DNA from: JBQTGK01 sp052400665
Lineage (GTDB): Bacteria > Bacteroidota > Bacteroidia > Bacteroidales > Marinifilaceae
Strand: one strand, 5' to 3'
Length of the DNA: 64,000 nucleotides
Assembly (NCBI GenBank): GCA_052400665.1
Contig: JBQTGK010000007.1
The notes under the pieces are model-generated. The model did no database searches. It saw nothing but the letters and a program-made list of their open reading frames with translations, and was not told the DNA's origin. The position numbers and the translations under genes are program-made. Below, piece by piece: positions 44,613 through 54,039 of the stretch. The number at the start of each line of letters is the position of its first letter. Position 1 is the stretch's first letter.

Positions 44613-45172
44613 TTTGTTAGGATTAAATTTTGCACATAAAGTGCCGGGTTTTATAATAATTGATTTTTTCAAATTTTATCTTAATACTATAATTACTCAG
44701 CTCAAATCTTCTCCTAAACAAATACCTAAAATATAACAACAGCTCTTATTCAACCTAAGTATTTCAAAAATAAAAATACTTTGCATAAGCTCAAACACAT
44801 ATATAATCTTAATTGATAATATCAACATCAAATACATCTTATAATTAGTCATTAATACAATAAAACTGATTATTCCATAAAAATTATTAACTATACATCA
44901 AAATAAAAATAATTTAACTAAATACTATATATAGATAATTAAATAACTACAATAAAAAATAGAACTCCATTTATATTATCTCCCCTCACTCACATAAAAT
45001 CCCATATACTAAACAGTAATAAAAATTTACACCCATATCGTTTAAATTACAATTATTCTTATTTATAGCGACAATAAAACTTTATATTTTTGGAAACAAA
45101 AATCATTACAAACAGATAGTTTGCAAGATTAAAATCTTTTGTATTATTGTTTATAATATTTAAAAATCATTT

Positions 45173-45180
45173 TATCTTTG
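45173..45180 (+). promoter_or_regulatory. -7 promoter box of the AsmA operon
   Basis: TATCTTTG matches TAnnTTTG, 94 bp before the AsmA ATG; a TTG lies ~23 bp upstream. The rest of 44613-45274 is very AT-rich and shows no gene. Confidence 0.5.
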
Positions 45181-45274
45181 TTTAGCAAAACATAAACACA
45201 AAAGAGTAATATAAAATATACCTTCTTGGCTCTTATTTCCACAATCAATTGGATTAACATATAATAATCATAAA

Positions 45275-48247
45275 ATGAATAGGATACTGAAATTCCTGAA
45301 ACGATTTTTTGCCATAATAATTAGTTTATGCATAGTTTTAATTCTTATTGCAGAAATGGCCGAAGATACAATTGTACGTACTGCTCTTACCCAAGTAAAT
45401 AACTCTATTGATGCTGACATCAAAGTAGAAGATGTTTCTTTTTCTCTACTAAAAAAATTTCCTTATGCAACAGTGGAATTTAAAAATGTATTGCTGCAAT
45501 CTAATACATCACCAAATACCGATACTCTTATCAGTTCGGATAAAATCTATGTTTCACTAAATACGATCGCTTTAATAAAAGGAAATCTGGAAACAGAAAA
45601 AGTAGAATTAAAAAATGGATATTTCAATTATCAGCTAGACAAAAATGGCACTTGCAATTTCGATTGTCTGTTTTCAAGCAATCAAGATAGTGTATCTTCA
45701 CAGAACAATAGTTCATTACATTTGGATCTTAAAAAAGTATCCTTAAATAATATTCGTCTTTTCTATTTTAACTCAAACTCCTTGTTTCAAGCCGAAATTT
45801 TAATCGATAAAACAGAGATACAGGGAAAAATACTAAACAATAGTTATCAGGCAGAAATAGAAGGAAATGCATTGCTTTCCGATTGCAAATTCGAAGATAG
45901 TAATTTGCATAAAATGGAAAATGCCAAAATTACCTACAACATTGCCTATGCAAATGACATACTACAACTTAATGCGATAAACCTAATTAGTAATGGCATA
46001 AATTTACAAGCGCAGGGTAAAATTGAACTTAAAAATAAAATACCTGCAGAAATACACATAAGCCACTGTAATTTAGAACTTAATAAACTTCAAAAATATA
46101 TACCTAAAGAAATTATTAGTAACTACAAAATCAATCAGTTTAATGGCTTGTTAGCGGTTTCGGGAAGTATTAATGGAAAACTTATCGATTCTATTCCTCC
46201 AAGAATAAAGGCAAATTTACAATTAACAGATGGTCTTCTCGAAAAAGGAGATTATCCTCTACTTAAGAATCTTAATTTTAAAGGGCAAATAGACAATGGC
46301 GAAGAAGCATTGGCAGAAAGCACACAATTAATATGTGAACAACTGCATTTCGAGACCGAGAAAAGTTCGGGGGATATCACCTTTGAACTTACTAATTTGA
46401 ATGAGCCCATTTACAATTTCGATAGCAATCTGCAAATTAACCTTGAGGAGATAAAAAACTTTATTCCCGATTCTCTTATGAATTTAGAGGCCGGAATTAG
46501 TAAACTTAAAATTTTGGGAAACGGGAAATTAAATTCTTTTAAAGAACTTGAAAATACAGATTACATTCTTCAAAATATAAATGCAAGAGTTGATCTTATA
46601 AATGTAAAAACATCAACAGCTAAACTTCATCTTGATTCTTTAAATGCATCCTTCAATTATGCTCCCAATAAAATTATTATTTCGGATATTAAAACACAGA
46701 TTCCTTCTCACAATTTGAACCTGAATAAGGCAAATATTACAGCTGAATTTAACGGAGAGTTTTCCGATTTAAGTAAAATGAGTGCGAAGATAGACTCTTT
46801 TTATTTTGAAACCTCCCAAAGCAGCTTTTCTGGTAAAATGCAAGTACATAACATAAACTATCCTGAATATAGTTTATATTTAAAAACCAACCTAAATCTA
46901 AACGAATTTCAGAGTTTTATGCCCGATTCTATAATCTCTAATATCCATGGAAATATAAGTACACAAATCAATTCAGAAGCTAAAATTAATCCTGATTCTA
47001 TTGCTCGGCAAATTACAAACATTATCTGTAAGAATACTCAGATAAAATCCAATTGTAGAAATGTATCTGTTGATCTTAATAATCCAAAAATTAAACTCTC
47101 CAATTTCTCGGGACAAATCGATATGCTAACCGACACCATTAAAATAATGAATACAAAAGGTGAGCTATCGGGTATAAATTTTAAAATAGATTCAACACAA
47201 ATTAAAAACTATTACAATACTTTAATAACAAATCAAAAACAAGAATTATCCATTGATGGCTTATTTCATTTTAAACACATAAATTATCAGAAGATAGACT
47301 CTTTACTAGCAATTTTCACTAGTAATACAGATTCCCTTACCAATAAATCGGAAAGTACAAACACAACACAGTACACCTATCGATTAAAAGGAAAATTATC
47401 GGGCGAAAGCTTTAGCTATAAAAAAGCAAATTTTACAAATATTAGCAGCCTTTTTAATATTAGCGACAGTACAATTTTACTTGACAAGTTCCGTTTTAAT
47501 GCTTTCGAAGGGAATATGAACAATTCGCTTCGTTATAAAGTAGTATCTAACAATAAAAAAACTATTGACCTGTATAACCAAACAAATGATTTGGATATTG
47601 CTATGCTAATGAAAGATTTCGATAATTTTAAAGAATACGATCAGGCCTACGTAAAATCAGAACAAATTAGTGGAAAACTAAGCTCCGATTTACACGGACA
47701 ATTTTTATTATTAGGAGATTCCTTGGTAAATGATTCTACCATGTTAAAAGGTGATCTAAAACTCGAAAATGGTGGACTTTTTAATTTTAAACCAGCAATG
47801 GAACTTTCTAAATCGACCAATATAGAAGAGCTAGATAACTTGCAATTTAAAACTATTGAAAGCAAAGTATTTGTTTATAAGAATGCTGTTTATATTCCAC
47901 AAACCGAAATTAAAAGCAATGCCATGGATATTTCAGCCTATGGAATGCAAACTTTTGGTGACGATTATGAATATCATCTCCGCATTTATTTGGGCGAAAT
48001 TTTACATGGTAAAACAAAGCGAATTCGTGAAAAACAACAAAAACAAGAGAATAAACCCGATGGAGGAACTTCAGGCTTAACCTCTCTTTTTGTGGTTTCG
48101 AAATGTGAGGATGGAAAAACTCATAGTGGACTCGACACAAAAAAAGGTCGAATGAAAATGAAAACCAAAATAAAACTTCAACAAGTTGTTTTGGATCTTA
48201 TTTTCCACCCAAAATTGGTTAATTTCGACACAGAACAAAAAAAATAA
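45275..48247 (+). CDS. AsmA-family protein
   Basis: This encodes 990 residues. An N-terminal membrane helix (residues ~10-28) anchors a long periplasmic chain of beta-rich repeats with the AsmA N-terminal features ('VRTALTQVNNSIDADIKVED', 'FPYATVEFKNVLLQS') and a C-terminal AsmA block ('GDLKLENGGLFNFKPAMEL', 'DISAYGMQTFGDDYEYHLRI'). AsmA/TamB-type proteins bridge the two membranes and are implicated in lipid transport and outer-membrane assembly. It ends 30 bp before a DsbA-like gene, so it probably leads a three-gene operon. Confidence 0.85.
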   Translation: MNRILKFLKRFFAIIISLCIVLILIAEMAEDTIVRTALTQVNNSIDADIKVEDVSFSLLKKFPYATVEFKNVLLQSNTSPNTDTLISSDKIYVSLNTIALIKGNLETEKVELKNGYFNYQLDKNGTCNFDCLFSSNQDSVSSQNNSSLHLDLKKVSLNNIRLFYFNSNSLFQAEILIDKTEIQGKILNNSYQAEIEGNALLSDCKFEDSNLHKMENAKITYNIAYANDILQLNAINLISNGINLQAQGKIELKNKIPAEIHISHCNLELNKLQKYIPKEIISNYKINQFNGLLAVSGSINGKLIDSIPPRIKANLQLTDGLLEKGDYPLLKNLNFKGQIDNGEEALAESTQLICEQLHFETEKSSGDITFELTNLNEPIYNFDSNLQINLEEIKNFIPDSLMNLEAGISKLKILGNGKLNSFKELENTDYILQNINARVDLINVKTSTAKLHLDSLNASFNYAPNKIIISDIKTQIPSHNLNLNKANITAEFNGEFSDLSKMSAKIDSFYFETSQSSFSGKMQVHNINYPEYSLYLKTNLNLNEFQSFMPDSIISNIHGNISTQINSEAKINPDSIARQITNIICKNTQIKSNCRNVSVDLNNPKIKLSNFSGQIDMLTDTIKIMNTKGELSGINFKIDSTQIKNYYNTLITNQKQELSIDGLFHFKHINYQKIDSLLAIFTSNTDSLTNKSESTNTTQYTYRLKGKLSGESFSYKKANFTNISSLFNISDSTILLDKFRFNAFEGNMNNSLRYKVVSNNKKTIDLYNQTNDLDIAMLMKDFDNFKEYDQAYVKSEQISGKLSSDLHGQFLLLGDSLVNDSTMLKGDLKLENGGLFNFKPAMELSKSTNIEELDNLQFKTIESKVFVYKNAVYIPQTEIKSNAMDISAYGMQTFGDDYEYHLRIYLGEILHGKTKRIREKQQKQENKPDGGTSGLTSLFVVSKCEDGKTHSGLDTKKGRMKMKTKIKLQQVVLDLIFHPKLVNFDTEQKK

Positions 48248-48277
48248 GCAGAAAACACTTTTCCTCATTTATCTAAT

Positions 48278-48913
48278 ATGAACATATCAAACCGATTTAT
48301 ATATATTATCTCTTTTATTCTTTTGTGCGTAATTGGCTACATTATTAGTAATAAAACAATACAACACAAAACATCTTCAAAAGCTTCTATCGAAGTACAT
48401 ATCAATAAATACGACATTATTTTTGGTACTCCCGATGCTGCAAATTCTATTTATATATATTCTAGTTATAAATGTGGATTTTGCCGTAAGTTTTTTAAGG
48501 AAGTTTATCCTAAACTAAAAAAGAATTATCTCGATAAAGGAAAGCTTAATTTAATTGTTAAATTGATTGAGCCCAATGAAGATATTGATATGATTTATGC
48601 ATTGCAAGTTGCAATTTCGGTACATAAATACGGAGAATTTGATAAATTGCACGAACTTTTGGTGCACAATTACAAAGTGGTTTACACCAGCGATTTTAAA
48701 TCTTTATGCGAGGATTTTATGCAAAACAATACAGAAATTGCAAAAGCTGTTTTAGAAAACGATGATTATAAATACTTAAGAGCAAACTATAAAGAATTTA
48801 CTGATTTAAAATTTAGCGGAACGCCTGGTTTTGTAATCAATAAGCAAATATATAAGGGCTTTAAAAAGTACGAAGAATTTGAAAATATAATTGAAAAAGA
48901 ATTCAAACTTTAA
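48278..48913 (+). CDS. DsbA-like thiol-disulfide oxidoreductase
   Basis: This encodes 211 residues. An N-terminal hydrophobic anchor (residues ~7-24) exports the protein. The thioredoxin-fold domain has the active site C66-G-F-C69, a helical insertion (~95-165), and the cis-Pro loop 'FSGTPGFVINK' (~185), all DsbA/DsbG-type. It would introduce or isomerise disulfides in exported proteins. It lies between the AsmA gene and a cysteine-rich lipoprotein gene 11 bp downstream, which is a likely client. Confidence 0.85.
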   Translation: MNISNRFIYIISFILLCVIGYIISNKTIQHKTSSKASIEVHINKYDIIFGTPDAANSIYIYSSYKCGFCRKFFKEVYPKLKKNYLDKGKLNLIVKLIEPNEDIDMIYALQVAISVHKYGEFDKLHELLVHNYKVVYTSDFKSLCEDFMQNNTEIAKAVLENDDYKYLRANYKEFTDLKFSGTPGFVINKQIYKGFKKYEEFENIIEKEFKL

Positions 48914-48924
48914 AATAAACTAAG

Positions 48925-49275
48925 ATGAACAAAAAACTTATTTTCCTTCCCCTATCATTACTGGGGATAATTGCACTACTATTATTTGGATGCGATTCTG
49001 ATTCAGATAAATCGGAAGATGTTTGTGAAGCATTTCCTACCCCAAGCGAATGCTCTGCTACCACTCAGGCCACCGCTTGTTGTTCCGATGAAGATAATTG
49101 TTACTATTTATACGAAGGTGTAAAGTATACTTATACCGATCAGGGACAAGAAGAATTACTTGCAGCCATGTGTCCAAATCTTTCGGAAGAAGAAACCACA
49201 GCCATATACAAACAACTAAGTGCACAAACCAAAAAATTAATGGAACAAGCCAGATTATCGGCTGTGTGTCAATAA
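48925..49275 (+). CDS. Cysteine-rich lipoprotein
   Basis: This encodes 116 residues. The type II signal ends at Cys23 ('LLLFGCDSDSD'). The acidic run after the Cys resembles the Bacteroidota surface-lipoprotein export signal. Seven further Cys (34, 43, 52, 53, 59, 83, 115) suggest disulfides. No family is recognised. It lies 11 bp after the DsbA-like gene and is closed by a strong terminator. It is the probable substrate of that oxidoreductase. Confidence 0.72.
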   Translation: MNKKLIFLPLSLLGIIALLLFGCDSDSDKSEDVCEAFPTPSECSATTQATACCSDEDNCYYLYEGVKYTYTDQGQEELLAAMCPNLSEEETTAIYKQLSAQTKKLMEQARLSAVCQ

Positions 49276-49281
49276 AAAAAT

Positions 49282-49317
49282 ACGAGGCTGTATCTATTAA
49301 ATGCAGCCTCGTTTTTT
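49282..49317. terminator. Terminator between the AsmA operon and the thioredoxin gene
   Basis: ACGAGGCTG (49282-49290) and CAGCCTCGT (49304-49312) form a perfect stem followed by six T on the plus strand. The convergent thioredoxin gene ends at its edge (49316). Confidence 0.9.
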
Positions 49318-49846
49318 ATCTATTAAATAGAAAAAACCACTTCCTTTTTCGTAAGCTTCTTAATTTTTTTTCAATATTATTTCCACGCAAATTAATTGCA
49401 ACAATAGTTCCTTCCCCATCAATTAAATAATTCGTTGGAAGCTTTCTAACCTCGTAAACTTTGGCTGCCGAATTTTTCCAGCCTTTTAAATCACTAACAT
49501 GATTTTCCCAAATTAAACTGTCTTTAGTAATAGCTTTTTTCCAGGATTTAATATTACGATCAAAAGAAACACTATACACCGTAAAACCATTGCCATTTTT
49601 ATATTCAATATGTTGATATTTATTATAGGCTTCAAGCAGATATTTGCTTTCTTTTCTACAGGGTTTACACCAAGAAGCCCAAAAATCTATCAAAACCATT
49701 TTACCCTTTAATTCCGATAAAGAAATATCCTTACCAGATAAAGATTTTTGAATGATTTCAGGAGCTTTATCCCCTATTTTTAATGTTTGAGAATTTGAAT
49801 TTTTAGTCGCTAAAAACACAAATAACAAAAGAATATAATATTTCAT
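49316..49846 (-). CDS. TlpA-family exported thioredoxin
   Basis: This encodes 176 residues from the ATG at 49846, which gives a clean signal peptide ('MKYYILLLFVFLATKNSNSQ'); the frame extends 31 codons upstream. The fold is AhpC/TlpA-like ('IGDKAPEIIQKSLSGKDISL'), with active site 'FWASWCKPCRKE' and cis-Pro 'VRKLPTNYLID'. WCKPC suggests a reducing thioredoxin in the envelope, as in cytochrome maturation or repair. It is convergent with the DsbA-like operon, placing an oxidising and a reducing thiol protein together. Confidence 0.85.
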   Translation of the reverse strand: MKYYILLLFVFLATKNSNSQTLKIGDKAPEIIQKSLSGKDISLSELKGKMVLIDFWASWCKPCRKESKYLLEAYNKYQHIEYKNGNGFTVYSVSFDRNIKSWKKAITKDSLIWENHVSDLKGWKNSAAKVYEVRKLPTNYLIDGEGTIVAINLRGNNIEKKLRSLRKRKWFFLFNR

Positions 49847-49990
49847 TATGCTAATAATTTTCACATGCAAATATGCATCTAAATATCTAAACAAACAAAA
49901 TAGAAACACATTTGTTAAGAGACAAATAAACCATAACAATATTTTTACAGGTGATTCACAAAAGCAAAGCCAAATTTCTTAATTGTTTTT

Positions 49991-49998
49991 TAACTTTG
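49991..49998 (+). promoter_or_regulatory. -7 promoter box of mtnN-luxS
   Basis: TAACTTTG matches TAnnTTTG, 73 bp before the mtnN ATG. Confidence 0.5.
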
Positions 49999-50071
49999 CA
50001 TTCTAATATAAAAACAGCAATAAAGCTAAAACAAACTTTATTCCTGATATTTTTAATTTTAGTCTTGATTA

Positions 50072-50770
50072 ATGAAAATAGGAATTATAGGGGCAATGGA
50101 AATTGAAGTAGTTAAGCTTCGAAAATTATTGTCTAATAAAAACGAAGAACAAAAAGGAGGATTTGTATTCTACACCGGCAAATTAAATGGTGCAGATGTT
50201 ATTCTCCTTCAGTCAGGAATTGGAAAAGTAAATGCAGCCATTGGTGCTGCACTAATGATTGAGAGCTACCAACCCGATTTTGTGATCAATACCGGAGCCG
50301 CAGGCGGATTTCCTGGTGATTTGAAAGTAGGCGATATTGTTATTTCCACTCAGCTCATTCATCACGACATGGATTGTACTGTTTTTGGATACAAACACGG
50401 ACAGGTTCCTGGAATGCCAGAAAGCTTTATTGCCGACGAAAAATTGATTAATTTAGCAGATAAATGCATACATCGACTAACTGATTTATCAACTAAAAAA
50501 GCAAGTATATTAACTGGAGATCAGTTTATGAATAATGCTGAGGCAACAAAACAAATTAAAAACATGTTCCCCGATGCCGAAGCTGTTGAAATGGAAGGCG
50601 CTGCAATTGCACAAACCTGTTATCGATTTAAAATTCCTTTTGTAGTTATCCGATCAATTTCGGATATTGCAGGACAGGAAAATGCTGTTGAATATGAAGA
50701 ATTTGTTGAAACAGCAGCAGTAAACTCGGCCAAAATGGTTGTAGAAATGATAAACGAATTGGGAAACTAG
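50072..50770 (+). CDS. mtnN: 5'-methylthioadenosine / S-adenosylhomocysteine nucleosidase
   Basis: This encodes 232 residues, full length. Family motifs are 'IGIIGAMEIEV' at the N-terminus, 'SGIGKVNAA', 'INTGAAGG', 'GDQFM', 'AVEMEGAAIAQ' (ribose-binding Glu) and 'RSISDIAG' (catalytic Asp). It cleaves adenine from SAH and MTA, giving S-ribosylhomocysteine and methylthioribose. luxS begins 13 bp downstream, so the pair recycles SAH and makes AI-2 precursor. Confidence 0.95.
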   Translation: MKIGIIGAMEIEVVKLRKLLSNKNEEQKGGFVFYTGKLNGADVILLQSGIGKVNAAIGAALMIESYQPDFVINTGAAGGFPGDLKVGDIVISTQLIHHDMDCTVFGYKHGQVPGMPESFIADEKLINLADKCIHRLTDLSTKKASILTGDQFMNNAEATKQIKNMFPDAEAVEMEGAAIAQTCYRFKIPFVVIRSISDIAGQENAVEYEEFVETAAVNSAKMVVEMINELGN

Positions 50771-50783
50771 AAAAATACAGATT

Positions 50784-51263
50784 ATGGAAAAAATAGCAAG
50801 TTTTACAGTAGACCACAACAAATTAAAACGTGGAATTTACGTATCAAGAAAAGATAAAGTTGGTGCCGAAACATTAACCAGTTTCGATATCAGAACCAAA
50901 TTACCTAACGCAGAACCAGCAATGGATATTCCTGCTATGCATACCATGGAACATTTGGGAGCTACCTTTTTAAGAAATCATGAAAAATGGGCTGATAAAA
51001 CAATTTATTTTGGTCCTATGGGTTGTCGTACTGGTTTTTACCTAATTTTTCATGGCGATCTTAGCTCAAATGATATTGTTGAAGTTACCAAAGAAATGTT
51101 CGATTTTATGGCCGAATTCAATGGCGAAATTCCTGGAACCAATAAAATTGAATGTGGAAATTATGCAAGTCATGATTTAGCAATTGCCAAATGGGAAGCT
51201 GAAAAATACAGAACCGAAGTCCTGGCAACACTAAAAGAGGAAAATTTGACTTATCCAGAATAG
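50784..51263 (+). CDS. luxS: S-ribosylhomocysteine lyase (AI-2 synthase)
   Basis: This encodes 159 residues, full length. Metal ligands are His53 and His57 in 'HTMEH' and Cys124 in 'ECGNY'. The catalytic Cys81 lies in 'MGCRTGFYL'. It splits S-ribosylhomocysteine into homocysteine and DPD, the AI-2 precursor. It is co-transcribed with mtnN and closed by a strong terminator. Confidence 0.96.
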   Translation: MEKIASFTVDHNKLKRGIYVSRKDKVGAETLTSFDIRTKLPNAEPAMDIPAMHTMEHLGATFLRNHEKWADKTIYFGPMGCRTGFYLIFHGDLSSNDIVEVTKEMFDFMAEFNGEIPGTNKIECGNYASHDLAIAKWEAEKYRTEVLATLKEENLTYPE

Positions 51264-51285
51264 TTTCAAATTAATTTTATAAAAG

Positions 51286-51325
51286 ATAAGGCTGTCATAA
51301 ACCAAAAATGACAGCCTTATTTTTT
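51286..51325 (+). terminator. Terminator of mtnN-luxS
   Basis: A perfect 13-bp stem (51286-51298 with 51308-51320) is followed by six T. Confidence 0.92.
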
Positions 51326-51370
51326 GCTTAAATTTTATTAAATTTAACAAAAGCATTAAAACTGTAGCCA

Positions 51371-51820
51371 ATGAAAGTTTCGGGCCTTCGCTTTACGATT
51401 ATTACAATTCTAATTCTACTTATTCCTATTTATGCTAACTATGAATTGCTTATAAATGGTAAAAAAGCAAATGGAATTGTTATTAAAACCAGCAAAGACA
51501 ATACAGGTCAGTTTTACTCCCTATATTCAATAATACAATATCAAGTTGATAATCAAAATTTTCGAATAAAAGGTCCCGAAAATGTCGAATACCCCAATGG
51601 AAAAGAATTTACAATTTTATATTATCCTAAAAACCCAAAAAATGCCATTATTTACAGCTTAAAAGGCATTTGTATTAACAAATTCACCGCTGTTTCTATT
51701 ACTCTTTTCATATTATGGGTAGCATTTTACCTTAGCTTTTCACCTAAAAGTGAGAAACGAAAATCAAAAAAAGATTACTTTAAACACAATAACTATTTAA
51801 ATAACAATAAACTAAGCTAA
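51371..51820 (+). CDS. DUF3592-family membrane protein
   Basis: This encodes 149 residues. Two membrane helices (residues ~7-27 and ~105-122) flank a small beta domain with 'GIVIKTSKD', 'IIQYQVDNQNF' and 'FTILYYPKNPKNAII'. This is the DUF3592 pattern (G.V......y..v.y.v......G..v.v.Y.P.nP..a). Function unknown. Basic C-terminal tail. Single gene. Confidence 0.7.
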   Translation: MKVSGLRFTIITILILLIPIYANYELLINGKKANGIVIKTSKDNTGQFYSLYSIIQYQVDNQNFRIKGPENVEYPNGKEFTILYYPKNPKNAIIYSLKGICINKFTAVSITLFILWVAFYLSFSPKSEKRKSKKDYFKHNNYLNNNKLS

Positions 51821-51875
51821 CTATCACAATTCTATATTTTTTTTCACTAAAACTCGCTAAGCCCAAAATTGCTTC

Positions 51876-51883
51876 TATCTTTG
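51876..51883 (+). promoter_or_regulatory. -7 promoter box of the U32 gene
   Basis: TATCTTTG lies only 15 bp before the ATG at 51898, so the leader is very short and the second ATG (51907) may be used. Confidence 0.5.
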
Positions 51884-51897
51884 CAAACTGAACAAAG

Positions 51898-53883
51898 ATG
51901 AGAAAAATGAACAAACCAGAATTACTTTTACCCGTTGGAAATCCCGAAATGTTTCATGCTGCCATAAAAGGAGGAGCCGATGCTGTATACCTTGGTTTAC
52001 GCCAATTTAACGCTCGCGGCAGAGCTTCAAATTTCACAAGCTCACAGCTTCAGGCTTTATTAAAACTGGCTAAAAAGCACAAGATAAAAGTTTATCTAAC
52101 TTTAAATATTGTAATTAAAAACGAAGAACTATCCGATTTACTGGATACACTGTATCTGATTCAAAAAACAGATATTAGTGCAATTATTATACAAGATTGG
52201 GGAGTTTATCATCTGGTTAAAAAATATTTTCCAAAAATAACAGTTCATGCCAGCACACAAATGGCACATCATAATTCTCTTGGCGCAATTTATTGTCAGG
52301 AAAGAGGATTTGAAAGAGTTGTAATGGCGCGAGAGTTAACCCTACCCGAGCTAAAAGAAGTAAAAAAGAAATCGAATATCGAACTGGAGATATTTATGCA
52401 CGGAGCATTGTGCTACTCTTTCTCAGGCATGTGTTTATTCAGTAGTTTTTTAGGAGGAAGTGGTGCCAATAGAGGCTTATGTGCACAACCCTGTCGCAGA
52501 TTCTACGAAACAGGAAATGAGAAAAAACATATTTTTAGCTTAAAAGATAATCAGGCAGTTGATGTTTTGCCCGAGCTAATGAAAATTGGAGTCGAATCTA
52601 TTAAAATAGAAGGTCGCTTAAAACCGGCCGAATTTGTTTACAATGTATCCCGTGCTTATCGCAAAGTAATAGATGAAAATGATTTAAAATCGGCCAAAGA
52701 GATACTTTCTTATGACATGGGAAGAGAAAAAACCGGCTATTTTTTAGCTGGAAATGTAAATAAAGCAATTACCGAAAATACCAATACCGGTATTTTAATT
52801 GGCAGGGTTGAAAAAAGAACTCGAGAATCTATTATTTTCACCTCTAGTCACGAGCTACAATTAGGAAATAGAATCCGTTTTAAACAAAAACATGGGGAAG
52901 CTCAAAAAGCCATTAAAGTAAAAGAGTTTAAAAATTTAAGCAAAGGATCTTATCAAATAGAGGCGGGAAATACACTTGCTCAAAAAGGCGATCAGGTATA
53001 CCTAGCCGGAATGATGCAGGAAAAATTTCCTGGTAAATTTCGCGATGAAGGAAAACCTATTAACGCAAGTATGCACCGAACCGAAAAAGTTAAAATTATT
53101 AAAAGTTTAGGTGCTAAAAACATCCCTCAAAAAGAACAAATCTATGTTCGTATTGATTCTTTAGCCTGGCTTCGTAAAATTCATTTAAACGAAATGAATT
53201 ATCTGATTTTAAATCTTAAAAAATCGGAATGGGAAGAATTAAAATGGGAAGTTCCATTTTTACAGAAAAATGCAAATAAAATAATGATTGAACTTCCTAA
53301 GTTCATTCAGGAAAAAGATATTCCTTTTTATCAGCAACTATGCAAAACAGCAATGAGAAAAGGTTATCAGAATTTTATGCTAAGCCATATTTCTCAAAAA
53401 TTACTACTGCCCAAAAAAGCAAGAATTGCCTGCAACGAAAATGTGTATTTATTTAACGATGCGGCAGTAGCACATCTTCGCGACGAAAAAATAAATTTAT
53501 ACACTCATCCACAAGAAAATGATCTGGAGAATCTTTTAAGAGGTAATGATCGTTTTGGAATTGTTCCTGTATACTTCTACCCTCAACTATTTTACTCCCG
53601 CATGCCTGTTAAAACATCAGCAAACAATGAGCTAACGGACGATATGCAAGGAAAATACGACAAAGAAGTTCGCGATGGAATAACCATTGTTTATCCAAAA
53701 CACCCAGTTACCTGGATGCAGCAAAAAAATAATTTACACAAAGAAGGATTCCGCCGATTTTTAATCGATTTAAGCCACGAAAAAGTATCATCGAATACTT
53801 TCAAAAGAATAATAAAAAACTTTCAACAATCGAAACAAGCTCAGCCATCAACCAGCTTTAATCTAAAAAAAGGACTTAAGTAA
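51898..53883 (+). CDS. Peptidase U32 family protein (RlhA/TrhP-like RNA hydroxylation)
   Basis: This encodes 661 residues. The N-terminal U32 domain begins 'ELLLPVGNPEMFHAAIKGGADAVYLGL', with 'HASTQMAHHNSLGA', 'MHGALCYSFSGMCLFSSFLGGSGANRGLCAQPCRR' split over residues ~165-200 (Cys cluster), and 'SIKIEGRLKPAEFV'. The long C-terminal part resembles the extension of RlhA-type members (~650 residues). Despite the name, characterised members hydroxylate rRNA or tRNA using a prephenate-derived pathway and an Fe-S cluster. Which RNA is modified cannot be told. ATG at 51907 is an alternative start. Confidence 0.85.
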   Translation: MRKMNKPELLLPVGNPEMFHAAIKGGADAVYLGLRQFNARGRASNFTSSQLQALLKLAKKHKIKVYLTLNIVIKNEELSDLLDTLYLIQKTDISAIIIQDWGVYHLVKKYFPKITVHASTQMAHHNSLGAIYCQERGFERVVMARELTLPELKEVKKKSNIELEIFMHGALCYSFSGMCLFSSFLGGSGANRGLCAQPCRRFYETGNEKKHIFSLKDNQAVDVLPELMKIGVESIKIEGRLKPAEFVYNVSRAYRKVIDENDLKSAKEILSYDMGREKTGYFLAGNVNKAITENTNTGILIGRVEKRTRESIIFTSSHELQLGNRIRFKQKHGEAQKAIKVKEFKNLSKGSYQIEAGNTLAQKGDQVYLAGMMQEKFPGKFRDEGKPINASMHRTEKVKIIKSLGAKNIPQKEQIYVRIDSLAWLRKIHLNEMNYLILNLKKSEWEELKWEVPFLQKNANKIMIELPKFIQEKDIPFYQQLCKTAMRKGYQNFMLSHISQKLLLPKKARIACNENVYLFNDAAVAHLRDEKINLYTHPQENDLENLLRGNDRFGIVPVYFYPQLFYSRMPVKTSANNELTDDMQGKYDKEVRDGITIVYPKHPVTWMQQKNNLHKEGFRRFLIDLSHEKVSSNTFKRIIKNFQQSKQAQPSTSFNLKKGLK

Positions 53884-54039
53884 GTAAAGATTAATAATGA
53901 GTAATTGCTAATTAATAATTACTCATTATTAATTCAAATCTATATGTTACTAAATCATTAAATTCATAAGGAAAAGCACTCTATTTTTAGTAATTTGCCA
54001 AGCAAACAATTTTATGTATTAATTACTAAACCTAACAAA

